Assembly (NCBI RefSeq): GCF_026914265.1
Contig: NC_069123.1
Span: 34,929,178-34,993,177 of the forward strand
Length of the DNA stretch: 64,000 nt
Direction of reading: 5' to 3'
From: Mya arenaria
Taxonomy: Eukaryota; Mollusca; Bivalvia; Myida; Myidae
The notes beneath the pieces are model-generated. The model searched no databases. It saw only the letters and a program-made list of their open reading frames with translations, and had not been told where the DNA came from. Positions 50,554 through 62,929 of the stretch are shown in pieces (positions within the stretch are counted from its first letter, which is position 1; each line of letters opens with the position of its first letter). The position numbers and the translations under genes are program-made.

Positions 50554-51426
50554 ATGGAAGACAAATACTATAAAACAGGAAAAGTGTACGTTGCAGTGTT
50601 CTTGAACAAAAGGAAACAAAACCCAAACGCGAGTTTAAAAGTGCCAATCGAATGCAGTGACGAGGAAGATGTTGATCTCAACATTATCAGAAACCTTTGC
50701 AAAACGAAATTTGGTGTTGATATTGAAGATGAAATTGTTAGGAACAATAATAAGGATGAAATTCTAAAAAAACTGAAGGCTTTTTCCGAGACAAGGGCAA
50801 AGGACTTTGATTGTTTCCTTTTCTTTTTCCTTGGTTTCATAGGTGATTCACAGGGAGCCACTGACTCCCAAACCTATAAATCCGATGACGGTTTCTTGCC
50901 AATAGATGAAATCTACAACTCCGTCAAAAAGTCTTCAGATATGGCTGGAAAACCCAAGGTGTTTGCTTTCCAAGCTGGAGACACCCGTCTTTTACCCTCA
51001 ACATCAATGACAAAGGCAATACCATATGGAAAAGAAGTCGAGCCGAAGACAAAGAAAATACCTACTGACGCCGACATGTTGATCATTACAAGCACAATTC
51101 CACAACTTCTGGCAAACACAAACCATGAAAGGTTTCAGACTTATACAGGATTTGCCCCCAAAGCCACAACGAGCGTGCAACCAAGTGATGCAGTGAGGGG
51201 TTCATTTTTAATCCAGGCTTTTGTGGATTCCGTTCTGGACGAAAGCAACAGAGATGCTGATATTCTTACCTTGACCACAGTGATGAATGGTAAAATAGAA
51301 GATTTGATTGAAGATGTCAAGAAGGACGAAAGATTTGATGATAAAATAAATCAACAAATTTTAGACAAACTTGAGCTGCCGCTCACGACGTCAACGTTAA
51401 CAAAACTCGTTGTGTTTAAAAAGTAG
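50554..51426 (+). CDS. caspase-like pseudoenzyme, copy C
   Basis: A 290-residue single coding exon after a 5' UTR intron (50345..50542). Motif positions: VYVAVFLNKR 11-20; DFDCFLFFFLGF 84-95 with Phe near 95 where the catalytic His should be; MAGKPKVFAFQAGDT 130-144 with Gly at 142 where the catalytic Cys should be; TDADMLIITSTIPQLL 171-186; RGSFLIQAFVDSVL 215-228. The QACxG pentapeptide is thus QAGDT and the SHG motif is lost. A linker rich in Lys/Glu/Pro at 150-170 sits where caspases are cleaved between subunits. No prodomain. The protein could still bind caspases or adaptors, as other pseudocaspases do, but this is inference. The intact convertase gene starts about 1 kb downstream. Confidence 0.88.
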   Translation: MEDKYYKTGKVYVAVFLNKRKQNPNASLKVPIECSDEEDVDLNIIRNLCKTKFGVDIEDEIVRNNNKDEILKKLKAFSETRAKDFDCFLFFFLGFIGDSQGATDSQTYKSDDGFLPIDEIYNSVKKSSDMAGKPKVFAFQAGDTRLLPSTSMTKAIPYGKEVEPKTKKIPTDADMLIITSTIPQLLANTNHERFQTYTGFAPKATTSVQPSDAVRGSFLIQAFVDSVLDESNRDADILTLTTVMNGKIEDLIEDVKKDERFDDKINQQILDKLELPLTTSTLTKLVVFKK

Positions 51427-52407
51427 ACACCTAACATCAAAAGGTATATTTGATGTTCAGTTCTCCATTTTGTGTTTAGACAGCTAATATGGATGCAAAT
51501 TTGTAAATTCATGCCATGGAATGAATGTATAACTATGATGATGTATACGAGGACTACACACTCTATAAACAAATACACAGAAATGACAATTTACGCGAGG
51601 ACCTTCAATTGATAAAAGTCAAGGTCAAGTACACCAAACACACCGAGAATATTTTGATATGCGTTGTAAAGTTATTACTGACTCACGTTTTCAATTATCA
51701 TCTTGTCACAGTTTGGAGTTAACTTATGTCGATTATGAATAAAACAAATATATGATAAAGTGAACTGCTACTATACATGTCATTTCGAGTTTTGATAACA
51801 TTCTCACCCGTTAAGTGGAGATGGAAAATAAACATCAGTTTGTGTTGCTTTTTACAACACCGTTTACTATATTAATTATGAACAGAGAGATCCCGCCGAG
51901 TGAAACATTCAATATCAATGTTTAGGGCTACAAAATATAAATAATGCGGTGGATGCATACATGTGTTGTACGGATAATTAAAGATTTACCATCCGTTTCA
52001 ATCATTTTCGTATATAACTTTCTTCAAATTCATTATTTTGTATCGAGGGCAGTTTTATGTATGTGTATTTTTGTTCATAATGAACAAACTCTGAACTTAC
52101 TAACTCTTCTTGTTCACTAATATCATTATCATTATTCAGTATGTTCGGAACAAACTTGTTAAATATAAGTCTGAATAAAGTACACTGAGTAATTGTGTTT
52201 CTTATGTCACCAAACTGTAAAAGGAAGGATAATACATTTAACTTCCTTTCTCGTAAAACGGATAGTTTACAATCAATCGCAAGGAGTTTAGGCTAGTTAA
52301 ATTATAGTTGAATGAATGTTTTGGAGATATCACATGTCGGTTTCAATAGAGACCACACAGATCTTATATTCGTAGTTATTAAACATTTAGACACGAAGCA
52401 AACTAAT

Positions 52408-55400
52408 ATGATAGTTATTCGTATTGCTGTGTTTTTTTTATTAAATGTTCAAGGATTATGTTATGGCTATTATAGTACAAATGGTGGGAATGATTCTTTA
52501 AGAGATGTTACGAACCGGTTTTTTGTTCATTTGCGTCCAGACGACTTAGGCCTTGTTCAAGATGAGCTTAAAACTCATTCTCTTATATACCATAGCAAGG
52601 TAATATTTCATTTCATCTTGTTCAACTATTTAACTATATAATTGAAACATGTACAGGTGTTGATTACACAAGTTATTTGATTGTTTAAGAACATAACAAT
52701 ACGGAATAGCAATGTACATTTGCCGTCTGTAAACCTTTCTTTGTATTGCTTTACAGGTCGTTGATAACTTGCACATTTTCGAAAATGAAAGTAGTACCAT
52801 ATTCAGAGCAACTAACTTGGAACTGGAGATACTCAAATATAACATTAAAGGAAAAGTAAGTATATTATGAATATGATTAATCTCTTAAGTTGAAAAAAAA
52901 ATAATTCAAATTTCCCTGCTGGAATCCCGGCGATGTTCTGGTTGTAATTATAAATGTATATTATATCTTAAGTTGGAATACCAATAATTATTTTCCATGC
53001 TGGGATCCCCGCAATAAGCTAGTTTCTTTTTTCAGTTAACACGCAATAGTATACCCTAGTTATAGCTAACAACAAAAAGAAAAAAAAACACTTTCCTTTG
53101 CCAAACTCTGCATGTGCCATGAAGTAGCCATATTTAACGAACAATCATTTGGAAGACTCTTATCAATGTAAAAGAATTGCAAATATTCTATAACATATAA
53201 CAGTTTATATTTATTAATCCAGCACAACACGAGAAAACGTCATTTCTTTCATCTCGTTTGTTGCTTAACATTCCCTTTTCGTAATATATTCATATATTCA
53301 TGTAAATTATTTTCTGGGCTAATACATCATGTCTATTTCTACAGATAAAACAAATTGAGCAGTGTCGCAGGTTACTAGTAGGAAATGACAAAAGACATAC
53401 TATAGCGACTAAACATCTGACGAGGAAAAGTTCGGCGCTTTACTTCAGAATGGTTCAGTACAGCGCGAAGCAGCACTCTGTGGATGAAGCCCATGTATGT
53501 ACGGTAGCATAGTTCTCAGTCAGTAAAATACTCCTGGTTATATCTTTTAAAACCAGTTCGGGTGATCTATGTATCTCAATCATAGCCTACCGTAGTCGTA
53601 GAGGCGCGAGGTTACGTTCATTATACTAAGCACTTCATAGGTAGATTTACATTTAACCTCACACACAGTTGTGGATTTCGTTTACATGATGTTTTGAACA
53701 TTAAAAAGAATACGGGCACATATTTAAATATAGGAAAAACACGAACATTCTGATTCGTACCAGTTTGTGTTTAAAACATACTAATCTGGATGTTTATTAT
53801 AGGCATTAACAATGTTTTGTTTTTGATTAAAGAGTTTGCTGGTCTGTCCACCCTATTGGGATCAACAGGAAAGAGTTGATGAAGTTTGGAGATCTTCTGT
53901 GACAGGACACAACATATTAATTGCTGTCACAGATATTGGAATGGATGTTCATCATCCGGAGCTCTACCCGAACATAGTATGTGAAAACAGATACATATAT
54001 TGTTTGCATCTATAAAATATCTGGGACTAATTACTATAGAAACATAGCAAAGACATTATTATGTTGACTTTATGACGCGCATAAACAACTTTTAGTTTTA
54101 ATTGTCAAGTTTAACTTATTGATTTATCCTTGTTAGAAATGAAAAGCATATTTTGGTAACGATGTCATTGATGTCGTTATGAACGAGATCACTGTAGTCA
54201 AAAAAGTATAGACATGCAATTTAACTTTTGGCGTTGTTTTCTCGATGCTCAGGAGATGTCTTTGCGGTGGAACATTGTCAACAATAACACTGATGTCTCT
54301 CCAGACCATTTCCCTAACTACTACGAATCTTTCGGAACAACCAAGTAAAGAAAATGTATTTAATGCATATTTGTTGAAATGTTGAAAAGTTTGATATATT
54401 CATGATACAAAACATTTTACAACACTCTGTTTTCAGTCATGGGAACGACTGTGGTTCTGTTATTGCTGGTGTGAGAGGAAACAATCTTTGCAGCGCTGGG
54501 GTCGCTCCAGAAGCAAAAATTGTCCGTATGTATTGGTTATTTCAAATTAATGTCGTACGCCTCAAACCAAAATATTGCAAGTATGTACTTATTACAATCA
54601 ATGCGTTTGTTTTTAGTTCAACAGTCCAATCATTTTTTCTTGCAGCTTTGAAACTTGGCAAGGTGGTTAAGTTTATGTGGGATAGACCAGTTGTTTTTGA
54701 TGATAGTCTGTCAAAAGCCTTGGCGTATAGACACGACCGAATCGACATATATTCCAACAGCTGGGACTTTAGCAGCTCTTTCAAGCCGTTAGATATTGGA
54801 TCGGCATCGGCGATTAAAGAAGGTATAAAAAGGGTAAGTATATTCAAAACCTCGTAGTCAATTTGATACAGCGTATTTTGTAACTCAAATTTGGTGCAAA
54901 ATGGCAAAGCTGAACTGGGCTTTTATAAACTTAACAAGCTGGACTATGTTTGTCACTGTAGTGTCCATTGTATCATGAAGACGCTTATTGTTTTCTACAT
55001 AGGGACGAAATGGACAAGGGAGTATTTATGTGTTCCCTGCTGGTCGACGGGGCAATGGCTTTGCCAATAGCATCTACACAATTGCAGTCAACAACATCGG
55101 AGTACGAGGAAAAGTACCCAAAACCGCGTATGCAAATTCTGCTACGCTTGTTTCTTCCTTCGGGCAAGGGCGCACGAGATCGTCTGAAAATATGGTAAAT
55201 ATGAATAACGATCACGTCTACTTTTTCAATCGTGTGAGGTTAAAGTACCCCTTAACCGGTTTAAACCCTTGGTGTATTATTATATACCATGACGGTTACG
55301 CCACCATATATAACAATGACGACAGTTTGATAGTTGTTTAATGTGGGTTATCTTGAAACGGTGTGTCTCTTGTTTGGTGTTTGCTTGGCCTTGATCAGTT

Positions 55401-58400
55401 TGTCTATAAACAGGTCAAATTTGAGTCCACTTGGCTTGCCCCTGTGGTTTCCATTGTTTCATTTTTTAATAGCATTTTTATGATGCCGTCTCTGTTATGA
55501 CATTTATATATGAAGATAGCACTAATTTGATACCAGTACCAGTATTTAGTGCTTTCTGGAAATATTTTCACACAGACAACCAATCTTTAGATACGTGATA
55601 TGTCCTGTATTGATGCCTTTATTTTCTAAAAGTCATACGCGGTGTATCCATAAATCGTTATATTCACATAAAATAGAAGATAAGTGCTATTACATTCGTT
55701 TGTCACGTTTGTTATTGTGTTTTTAAATCGGTTTGTTATTAGATTACTGCCTTCAATGAAAAAGGACGTAAATGCTGGAATAAGTTTGGTGGATCCTCTG
55801 CTACTACAGCAAAAGTAGCAGGCATTTGTGCGCTCATTTTAGATGCCGGGTATGTAGATTAATAGCATTTTTCTCGGTTTCATTCAAACGTACAACGCCT
55901 ACAAGAGTATACGTTTATTATGATACTTGTTTTATTGCAAAGTGTCAAAAATCCCTCTTTCGTCTCGCATTACCAAAAAAGTTTTTTTTGAAGTACTTGG
56001 TACGCAAGAGGTAGGACACAATACATAAAGTGAACAATAATGTCACTATAAACAGTATACTATATTACGTAAATACTATTTGTTACACGGGAATCAGATA
56101 CAAGCATGTAAGTTTTCGGTACGCAAGGTAAAGGGCTTGCAACTTAAGATACTACACAAGCACATGTTAGTACCAGCCGATTATATTTCGCTATCGAATT
56201 TCAGGAAAAAGCATGACAAAGACTTGTCATGGAGAGATGTACAACATATACTTGTAAAATCAGCTACACATGAAGGTTTAACTGAAGCAAAACATTTTAA
56301 GAGGAATGGCGCTGGCCTATATTGTAAGTCAATTTCTTGCACCGTCTGTCATTAAATTTACACATACTATTATTATTTAGTCTGATAATTCCGACAGTAC
56401 ACAATATCGGTATGGCAATTTAGCGAAACGCATATTTTTCTAGGCTGTATCCCACACATAATTTACGAATCAGAGCATTATTGAATGTTTCTCGATAAGC
56501 ATATTTTATTCCTTTATATGAGTGCCTTTAATTTTAGTTAAAGTTAATATTTGTCGACGGTGCGTTCGAAGTAATTTATTGAAAAAAGAAGAAATGTTAT
56601 TTTTAAAAAACTGTTTTTTACATCGCTCTGAAATAATTTGATGCTATGTTTGTTGTTTTTGTCTTTGCTCTTCGAAAACCTCGCTTAGTACCTTGAATTT
56701 GACAAATTAGTTAAGTTGTGCCATTTGATGCACTGCTATATAATGCATTTTGTATAAATTTTTACAGTCCACGACGTTTTTGGGTTTGGATATGTCGATG
56801 TTCAGAAAGCTGTGAAGCTAGTATCAGAATGGTCCAAAGCTAAAGAAATGCTTAAACACCGAGTGGTTCTGAAAAGGTAGGACAAACATCCGAACATAAA
56901 ATGCCTGATTTGCCTTGTATGATATGGATATTAAGTAGTTGTTTGGTAAAAAATGTTTCAATACGTATGGTGACGGATTTCTGCCATTTTGTGTTTGTAC
57001 TATGTTTTTCTTTTTGCCTGTGACCCGCCTAATAATAATGTCGAAGGGTTACATAACTCGAATCTCTCATTTTATGGGCCATATGTTTGGCACTTGCTGA
57101 GCTGACCATTCCACAGCGATAACCGTCTACAGTGAAAAAGTTGCTTTAAGGACGAAAACATAAAATGAAAAAAAACAAACAATTTTTTATCTAGTTTTGA
57201 GGTTCAACATAAGCGAGCATAATACATATATCCATTACAGCATATGTTAATTATTAGAACTTGAGAAAATTTTAGGAAATACTATTTGATCAGATTTCCT
57301 ATTAAAAAGCATTTGGCGATTTTTCCGGAAATGTCTTTATACACAATAAATATGGGTTTGTGTTAAAATTGTCAGTACTACCCAATCAAAACTTTTTGAG
57401 GCTATGTGGATATTTCAGCTTTTAAAAAACAATAGTTGCACTTTGTAATCAGGAAATTAATGTAATTACTATTTTCATTAATTTATTGAATATTTGTCTT
57501 ATTTATAAATATACCTGTAAGGCCACAACAAATTGATCATTTGTTCTACGGATTTTGCCCAAAAAAAGTAGGAGCGAGCGAGCGAAAAAAAAATTAAAAT
57601 ACTTTTTTTTAAATTTAAGGCAATTCAGAGGCGAGCGCAAGGCGAAAAATAAAATAAAAATTAAAAAGTTTATTTCTTACTAAATTTATCATGCAATATG
57701 TCAAGAAATGCTTTTTAATTGCAAACATAGGTTCTTAGTTAAACATAGGTTCTTAGTTTAAATATAAATGAAAAGGTTTTGATTGTATCACATGAAAATC
57801 TGTCTCAATATATAACAAATGGCAATAAGATCCAGTGCTTTACTATTACTTAAGACACTGCCGATTAAATTGCGGGACAACACAACTGAAGCAGTATTAA
57901 ACAAATCTGCAAATGTGGCACCGGTCATTATATTAGAGCAGGTGGTGGAATAAAGATGTTTCCCTTTCAAGACCTCGCCTTTACCACGAACCAATGGTTT
58001 ATAGGTCCGTGCTTTGAAAAAGAAAATCATGACACCCTCCATAGCTTCAATGCCCGTAAGAAACAGGCCACTTTAATAACAGGCCACTTTACTACAAATC
58101 GATCAAAGAAAACAAGTGGATAAGAACAAAGAATTGAGAAAATTAAAACAGTCATTTTACTTATAAAAGGTTTTATTTTCTGATTTTACTGATGTTATTT
58201 TTATACTGTACATGTATGTGTAATGCACTAGTCAATTGTAACCACGACCCCCCAAGGTCCGGGGAATAGCGGGGACTTTGACTTTCGGTCCAGCCAACCC
58301 CGGGGGGGGGGGGAGGGGGGCGGATGGTTACAATTTAATGGTGCATAAATACAGACTGTTTCTGAAACATTTACAAGTCCTTCTATTTTTATCAATTACG

Positions 58401-60840
58401 AGTATAAAACTGAGAAATGCATTTTAGAATTTAAAAAATAACTCACGAAAACATGTTCATTTGTTGTAAGTCGAGTGTCCGTGTATTTTAATATAAGTTT
58501 TGCACTCAAAATCTGATTTAGTTATTATTTAACACTAAATTTTGAGTACAAAACAATGAATTACTTAAAACACACATAAATAATTATTGCCTTCGACGCT
58601 GTGAAACTGTTTACTGAAGACTATAATCCATTGACTATGACACTGATTTTCAATTAAAAATGTGTATTTTACATTAACGAAAACTGAAAGTATCCTGCAA
58701 ATTAATACCGGAAATAGATAACAACGGTGCGTCCTGCAAAATATTCCCGACAAAAAAGACTGTCAACAAATATCGGCTGTTTTGCGGTTACCCGGACCTG
58801 ATTTTGTCCTGACACGAGGAAAGTTTGCTCGCGGATAATGTAAAACATGGAAATACCTTCAAAAAAGGCGAAGTCGACGTTGCAGGTTCAAATTTTAAGT
58901 AAAAAAACTTCAGAAAATAGAGGAAATTCAGAAGTAAAAAAAATTAAATAATATGCGCGGCCAAATAGTAAGTGCGGGCGCAAAAAAAAGTTTTTTTTAA
59001 TTTTTTTTCGTTTTTCGAATTTTAGGTGCGGCAAATCCGACGAACAAATTATCAATTTGTTGTGGCCTAAAGGAACTTACAAGATATTGTTGATTAAGTA
59101 GTCTTGGCCATTTCGACACAAAACATATTAATTTTGTCGACAGACTCTTCCAAAAAAACTGCAAATGTAATTTGGTCCAAAATCTGATAAAATATTCTTT
59201 CGTAAAATTTGATCAACTTCTTATTACACCAAAATATGTTGCAAAGGATGTATGTTTTACTTCCTAAAAATATTGTTCCTCAAAACTGAATAATATATGA
59301 AATTTTGAGACGTTTTAATATTTGGTCTTCCCCACCCACTTCTGCATAAAGAAATCGTAATGTATATGCAAACCGTCTTTGACGTTGTGTGTATAACGTT
59401 GAGAGACTGTAGGGTCTTGTATCTTGTGACTTTAAGCAATCTCGCCATAGATGTTTGACTATTGTCGTGTCTCTTTAGATTTCGATTATAATTTATGTTT
59501 ATCAAACACGTATATTGGTGCGTGTTTAATATTAATATTACATAATGGCAACATATAATTTGCATCCAACCGCTGATATGCTGGTTATTTTCAATGAACT
59601 TGCAGAATTAGCGTTGATAGGCAAAAGGAAGTGTTTGTTGGATATTCTACGAAGAACAACAGCGTAAAAATAACGCAGGTCGAATATGTCACCGTTGACA
59701 TACCAACATATACCTTGGAAGAGAAGACGTTTGTAAGGTTAACTTCATCAAGCGGCACAAGCATTAATCTAGCTTACGAGACAGAACCGATCAGTGCAGA
59801 AACTGAACGTGAACACATAAAGTTTGCAACGCCGATGTTTTGGAATGAAAACGATGCTGGAAAATGGACTTTAGAACTTACAGGAAAAACTGACAAAGGT
59901 ATATGCATTTATTCTACGGTATACTATAGTTGCAAAAACGAAGTTCATGTATGGATTAGTTTAACGTATTGTACGGTCACATATCGGTTACATATCAACC
60001 AAGCCCCTTACTACTTTCTCCACGATTTCAAACATCGTTTTTGTTGGGATCTGCGGCATTTTGTGTTGTCTGGGTACATATTTGACTGGGCCCGCGTGGT
60101 GCGCTTTCATGTAGTTGTGACTACATAATGGATTGTCGAATAAGCTTGGTACCGCATGCTTATCTTATGGACGTTGCACGGCGTCCCTGGGCCGCCTATG
60201 CCGTTGTTTTGACATTTACACATTGTACAGGGCTTGTGGATCTCCCACGGACATCGTTAGATTCTCATATGCTATTTTTGGAAATCGTACGCGTGCCAAG
60301 CAGATCGCTAAAGGGCCACATTACCCTCGCGACCGCCGTGTTACTTCGTCAACTTATTGCAAAGTTCGGGCAGGTACAGGCGCCTAATCCGAAATCAGTG
60401 TGTCACCGGGATTTTATTATGACAATGCAGTTTATGTCTTTAGCTCTACCAGTTTTGATCTTTTCATTAAAAATAAGATTTATATCACTTCTATATTTAA
60501 CATTTCAGGCGGAAACGAATACAAGCAGTTGCATCTAACAGTTTTCGGTACTGGTGAAAAAACTCATGACCATACAGAAATGCACGAAACAAAACGCGAT
60601 GAATTGGACAACGTTTCGACAAACAAGGCCGTTTCCGATACAGATGAAACCCCGTCTAAGACAGAGTTGATCATTGCTTTTCTAACTCGGGTTGCTTATA
60701 CATCGGCGCCTCTTATTATTATTATCTTTGTTTGTGTTAAATTGAATGTTCAAGAATACCTTTGCAAGTTTTTATCCATAGTAATAGCAGGTGTAATTGC
60801 AGCTATATTGATGTACATTTTTGGTATACTGGTTTCGTAG
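52408..60840 (+). CDS. kexin/furin-like proprotein convertase (peptidase S8B) homologue, membrane-anchored, 13 exons
   Basis: Exons 52408..52599, 52757..52855, 53345..53494, 53833..53976, 54253..54344, 54437..54525, 54646..54833, 55003..55194, 55743..55849, 56205..56323, 56768..56876, 59606..59898, 60509..60840 splice in phase with GT/AG sites into about 701 residues without a stop. Order: signal peptide (MIVIRIAVFFLL), prodomain, S8 domain with Asp ~181 (VTDIGMDVHHPEL), His ~227 (HGNDCGSVIAGV), RIDIYSNSWDF, NSIYTIAV and Ser ~401 (GGSSATTAKVAG), then LSWRDVQHILV and GFGYVDVQKAVKLV, a P domain (FWNENDAGKWTLEL), and two C-terminal hydrophobic segments. The family cleaves secretory precursors after basic pairs. 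Oddities: the oxyanion loop 'ASGNGG' is PAGRRG, putting Arg ~333 for Asn, and no R-x-K-R activation site is seen. Activity is therefore doubtful. Intron 11 holds a DNA transposon. Confidence 0.86.
57521..59067. mobile_element. 1.55-kb PIF/Harbinger-type non-autonomous element in convertase intron 11
   Basis: Terminal repeats GGCCACAACAAATTGAT (57521) and its reverse complement ATCAATTTGTTGTGGCC (ending 59067) are flanked by TAA on both sides (57518-57520, 59068-59070). This is the 3-bp target duplication of Harbinger-like elements. Inner arms (TTTGTTCTACGGATTTTGCC left, with its complement to the right) extend the similarity. Poly-A/T tracts and GCGAGCG phrases fill the sides. The minus-strand open frame 57788..58042 has no recognised motif. 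A smaller MITE is nested inside. Confidence 0.8.
58222..58348. mobile_element. nested short MITE with G-run
   Basis: An inverted pair AATTGTAACCA (58234-58244) and TGGTTACAATT (58325-58335) is extended outward by imperfect TAATGCAC / GGTGCATAA arms. The interior is unusually GC-rich and contains a run of about 13 G, then A, then 6 G (58301-58320). It lies inside the 1.55-kb element, so it inserted later. Confidence 0.7.
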
Positions 60841-62900
60841 AAGGTTTTATCAATTGTTCTTATCATGTTCAGATATATTGTTTCACAAAATTGCTCACAT
60901 TAATCGAATGAATGTTATGCTCGGAAAATTATTTTTTGGACAAAGCAACCTTTCCTCTTTTTTGCATTATTGTTAGTAGAATTTGTTTATTGTTTCTTAC
61001 ATTTATTAATTAACAGTGTTAGATGATTGTGTTTTGTTTTGAAATTTAACGATATCAGTATGTAAGTATTTTGACCTTCCTTAGCCACATTATTCATTCA
61101 GTTCGATTGTTATTCTTTATTTATTATAGACGAGTTCTTCCCCTTTGTACAACTTTTGATTTACTTTGTTATTGCATGAAAAGGCACTTTATAGGTATTA
61201 CCTTTGTCGTCGGTTGCGGTGTCGACCGCAGCGTCAACTTAAGCTTTTGCAGTCAATACTTGAATTCATTAACCAATCATGATGCAACATGGTGACCGTT
61301 CTTATTTGCATACTATTACAGTATCAAACTTGGTGGCACTGGTCATTAGGCATAATGTTTCGGCAAAGTTCGACCCTGCGAATAAACCGTAGAAGTTACA
61401 CGTTATGCCTCTGACCATGATGAAGGCGTATATCAAATTACGCGGAAATCTTGTCATTTCAATTTTCTTGATAATAGTTCTTTTATTTCAGTTGGAACTA
61501 AAAGGCCAATAAAATCAAAGGTATATTTAGATATGTTGGCATAGTTACCCAAATGAAAACAAGTAAGGACTTACTTAAGATTGTGTTGTTATTCTATTTT
61601 TGTTCGCGTTGCTGTAAACAAGTCCTTACACTCCTTTCCGCTTTTTCTCATAGTTTATGATTCAATGCTATTTTGAACTTGCCCATTGTATCTTAGTCTT
61701 AAGTTCAAGTATCTTAAATCTGTATTAACGGTACAAATGACAACAATCTTAGTTTTTTTGTAACATGTGGAAGTATTTTAAATTCAGCACTTCATTGTTT
61801 AGTTATCTAGTTCCTTGTCATGGGACGCAGATTTATTGAATTAAACTATTTTTCCCATGACATTTTATAAATGTATTTATCAGTTTCATTAAGAATTTAT
61901 TCCACGTATAGACATTTTACAGTAAACCAGATTCTAATTAAGAACTTAAGTTTAAGTTCTTGAAGTTTTTGTAGTTTGTTTTTTAACAATTTTATTTCTT
62001 ATATAAGCGCAAACTTTTCTGATCTTAGGTCGTTGGTTTGAAGCAGTGCTAGAACATTTAAAGAAAAAAAAACACTTGGAAAATATTAAATTGTTATGTG
62101 ATTATTTTATTTCAACCTGTTTGATTTAAATAGTTTTAAAACACTGTGTTTAATAATTGATGTGTATTTAGCTCTGTGGACATTATGTACAAGGATCCGT
62201 GAAGATATAGTGTGAGCTTTTGGACTTTTGACATTATGTTTTATATGTTTTTAAATATCAGCATTATTTTTACTGAATTTATTTTTAATTTCTTTTATAA
62301 AACGATTTTAAATAAAATGTGTTTTTGTTTAAGTTTTTGCTGGTTTTCCTTTCCCTGTTCTGTTTGGTGTTCGTAACAATTTCCTCAACTTTGTGATCAT
62401 TTGTTATATTTGCATATGTTCATTTCACACAAATATATACGAACATGACGGAAATGGGAATTCCCTGAATACCATATAACCTCCTATAGAAAACAACACA
62501 ATCAATACTTTTCAATGGTATTATTTTGGAAGTCACAGTGAGTGAAGCACTTGGGAAACCGATGAACACATACAGCATGAACTTGCAACATGACCAAAGT
62601 ATGTCTTATTAACAACATGTTTGACAAAAATGGAGCTTACAGACGTGGTCGACTGGCCGAGGAAAAACTGGGATAAAACCCTCCTTCTGGGGAAAACTCA
62701 GAAACCTCTGCCCGTTTGTCATCCAGATTTACAGGATTTGTCTCGCACCACTAGATGTCGGGCCTCATCACCCATAAGCTCCTTAACAAAGATGTATAGA
62801 AAACATATGATTTTATGATTCATATATACGTACTTTATCAAGTTATACAAATGTACATTACATTATTATGTTCTTTGAAGAAAAATGAAAAACATATTTC
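60841..62900. other. 3' flank of intact convertase, no further gene
   Basis: Parallels 31027..33390. AATAAA-type signals occur (for example near 62312), so part of it is likely a long 3' UTR. The 65-codon open frame at 62621..62818 is interrupted in the block A copy and has no family match. Confidence 0.45.
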
Positions 62901-62929
62901 GTGTGACTTAGAACAATTTACTATAACGC

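Larger units (their letters stand above)
51340..62910 (+). repeat. segmental duplication block C (paralogous to about 24100..33390)
   Basis: Counterpart of block A. It contains the intact convertase, has the uninterrupted exon 1 (no Harbinger element), and retains the 3.8 kb with exons 10-12 that block A lost. It lacks about 4.2 kb that block A has between 33391 and 37595, and the 1-kb TA element. Confidence 0.9.

Noticed and set aside
62621-62818. 65-residue open frame in the convertase 3' flank
   Set aside because: The block A counterpart (about 33110..33300) is interrupted in the same frame and there is no family motif.
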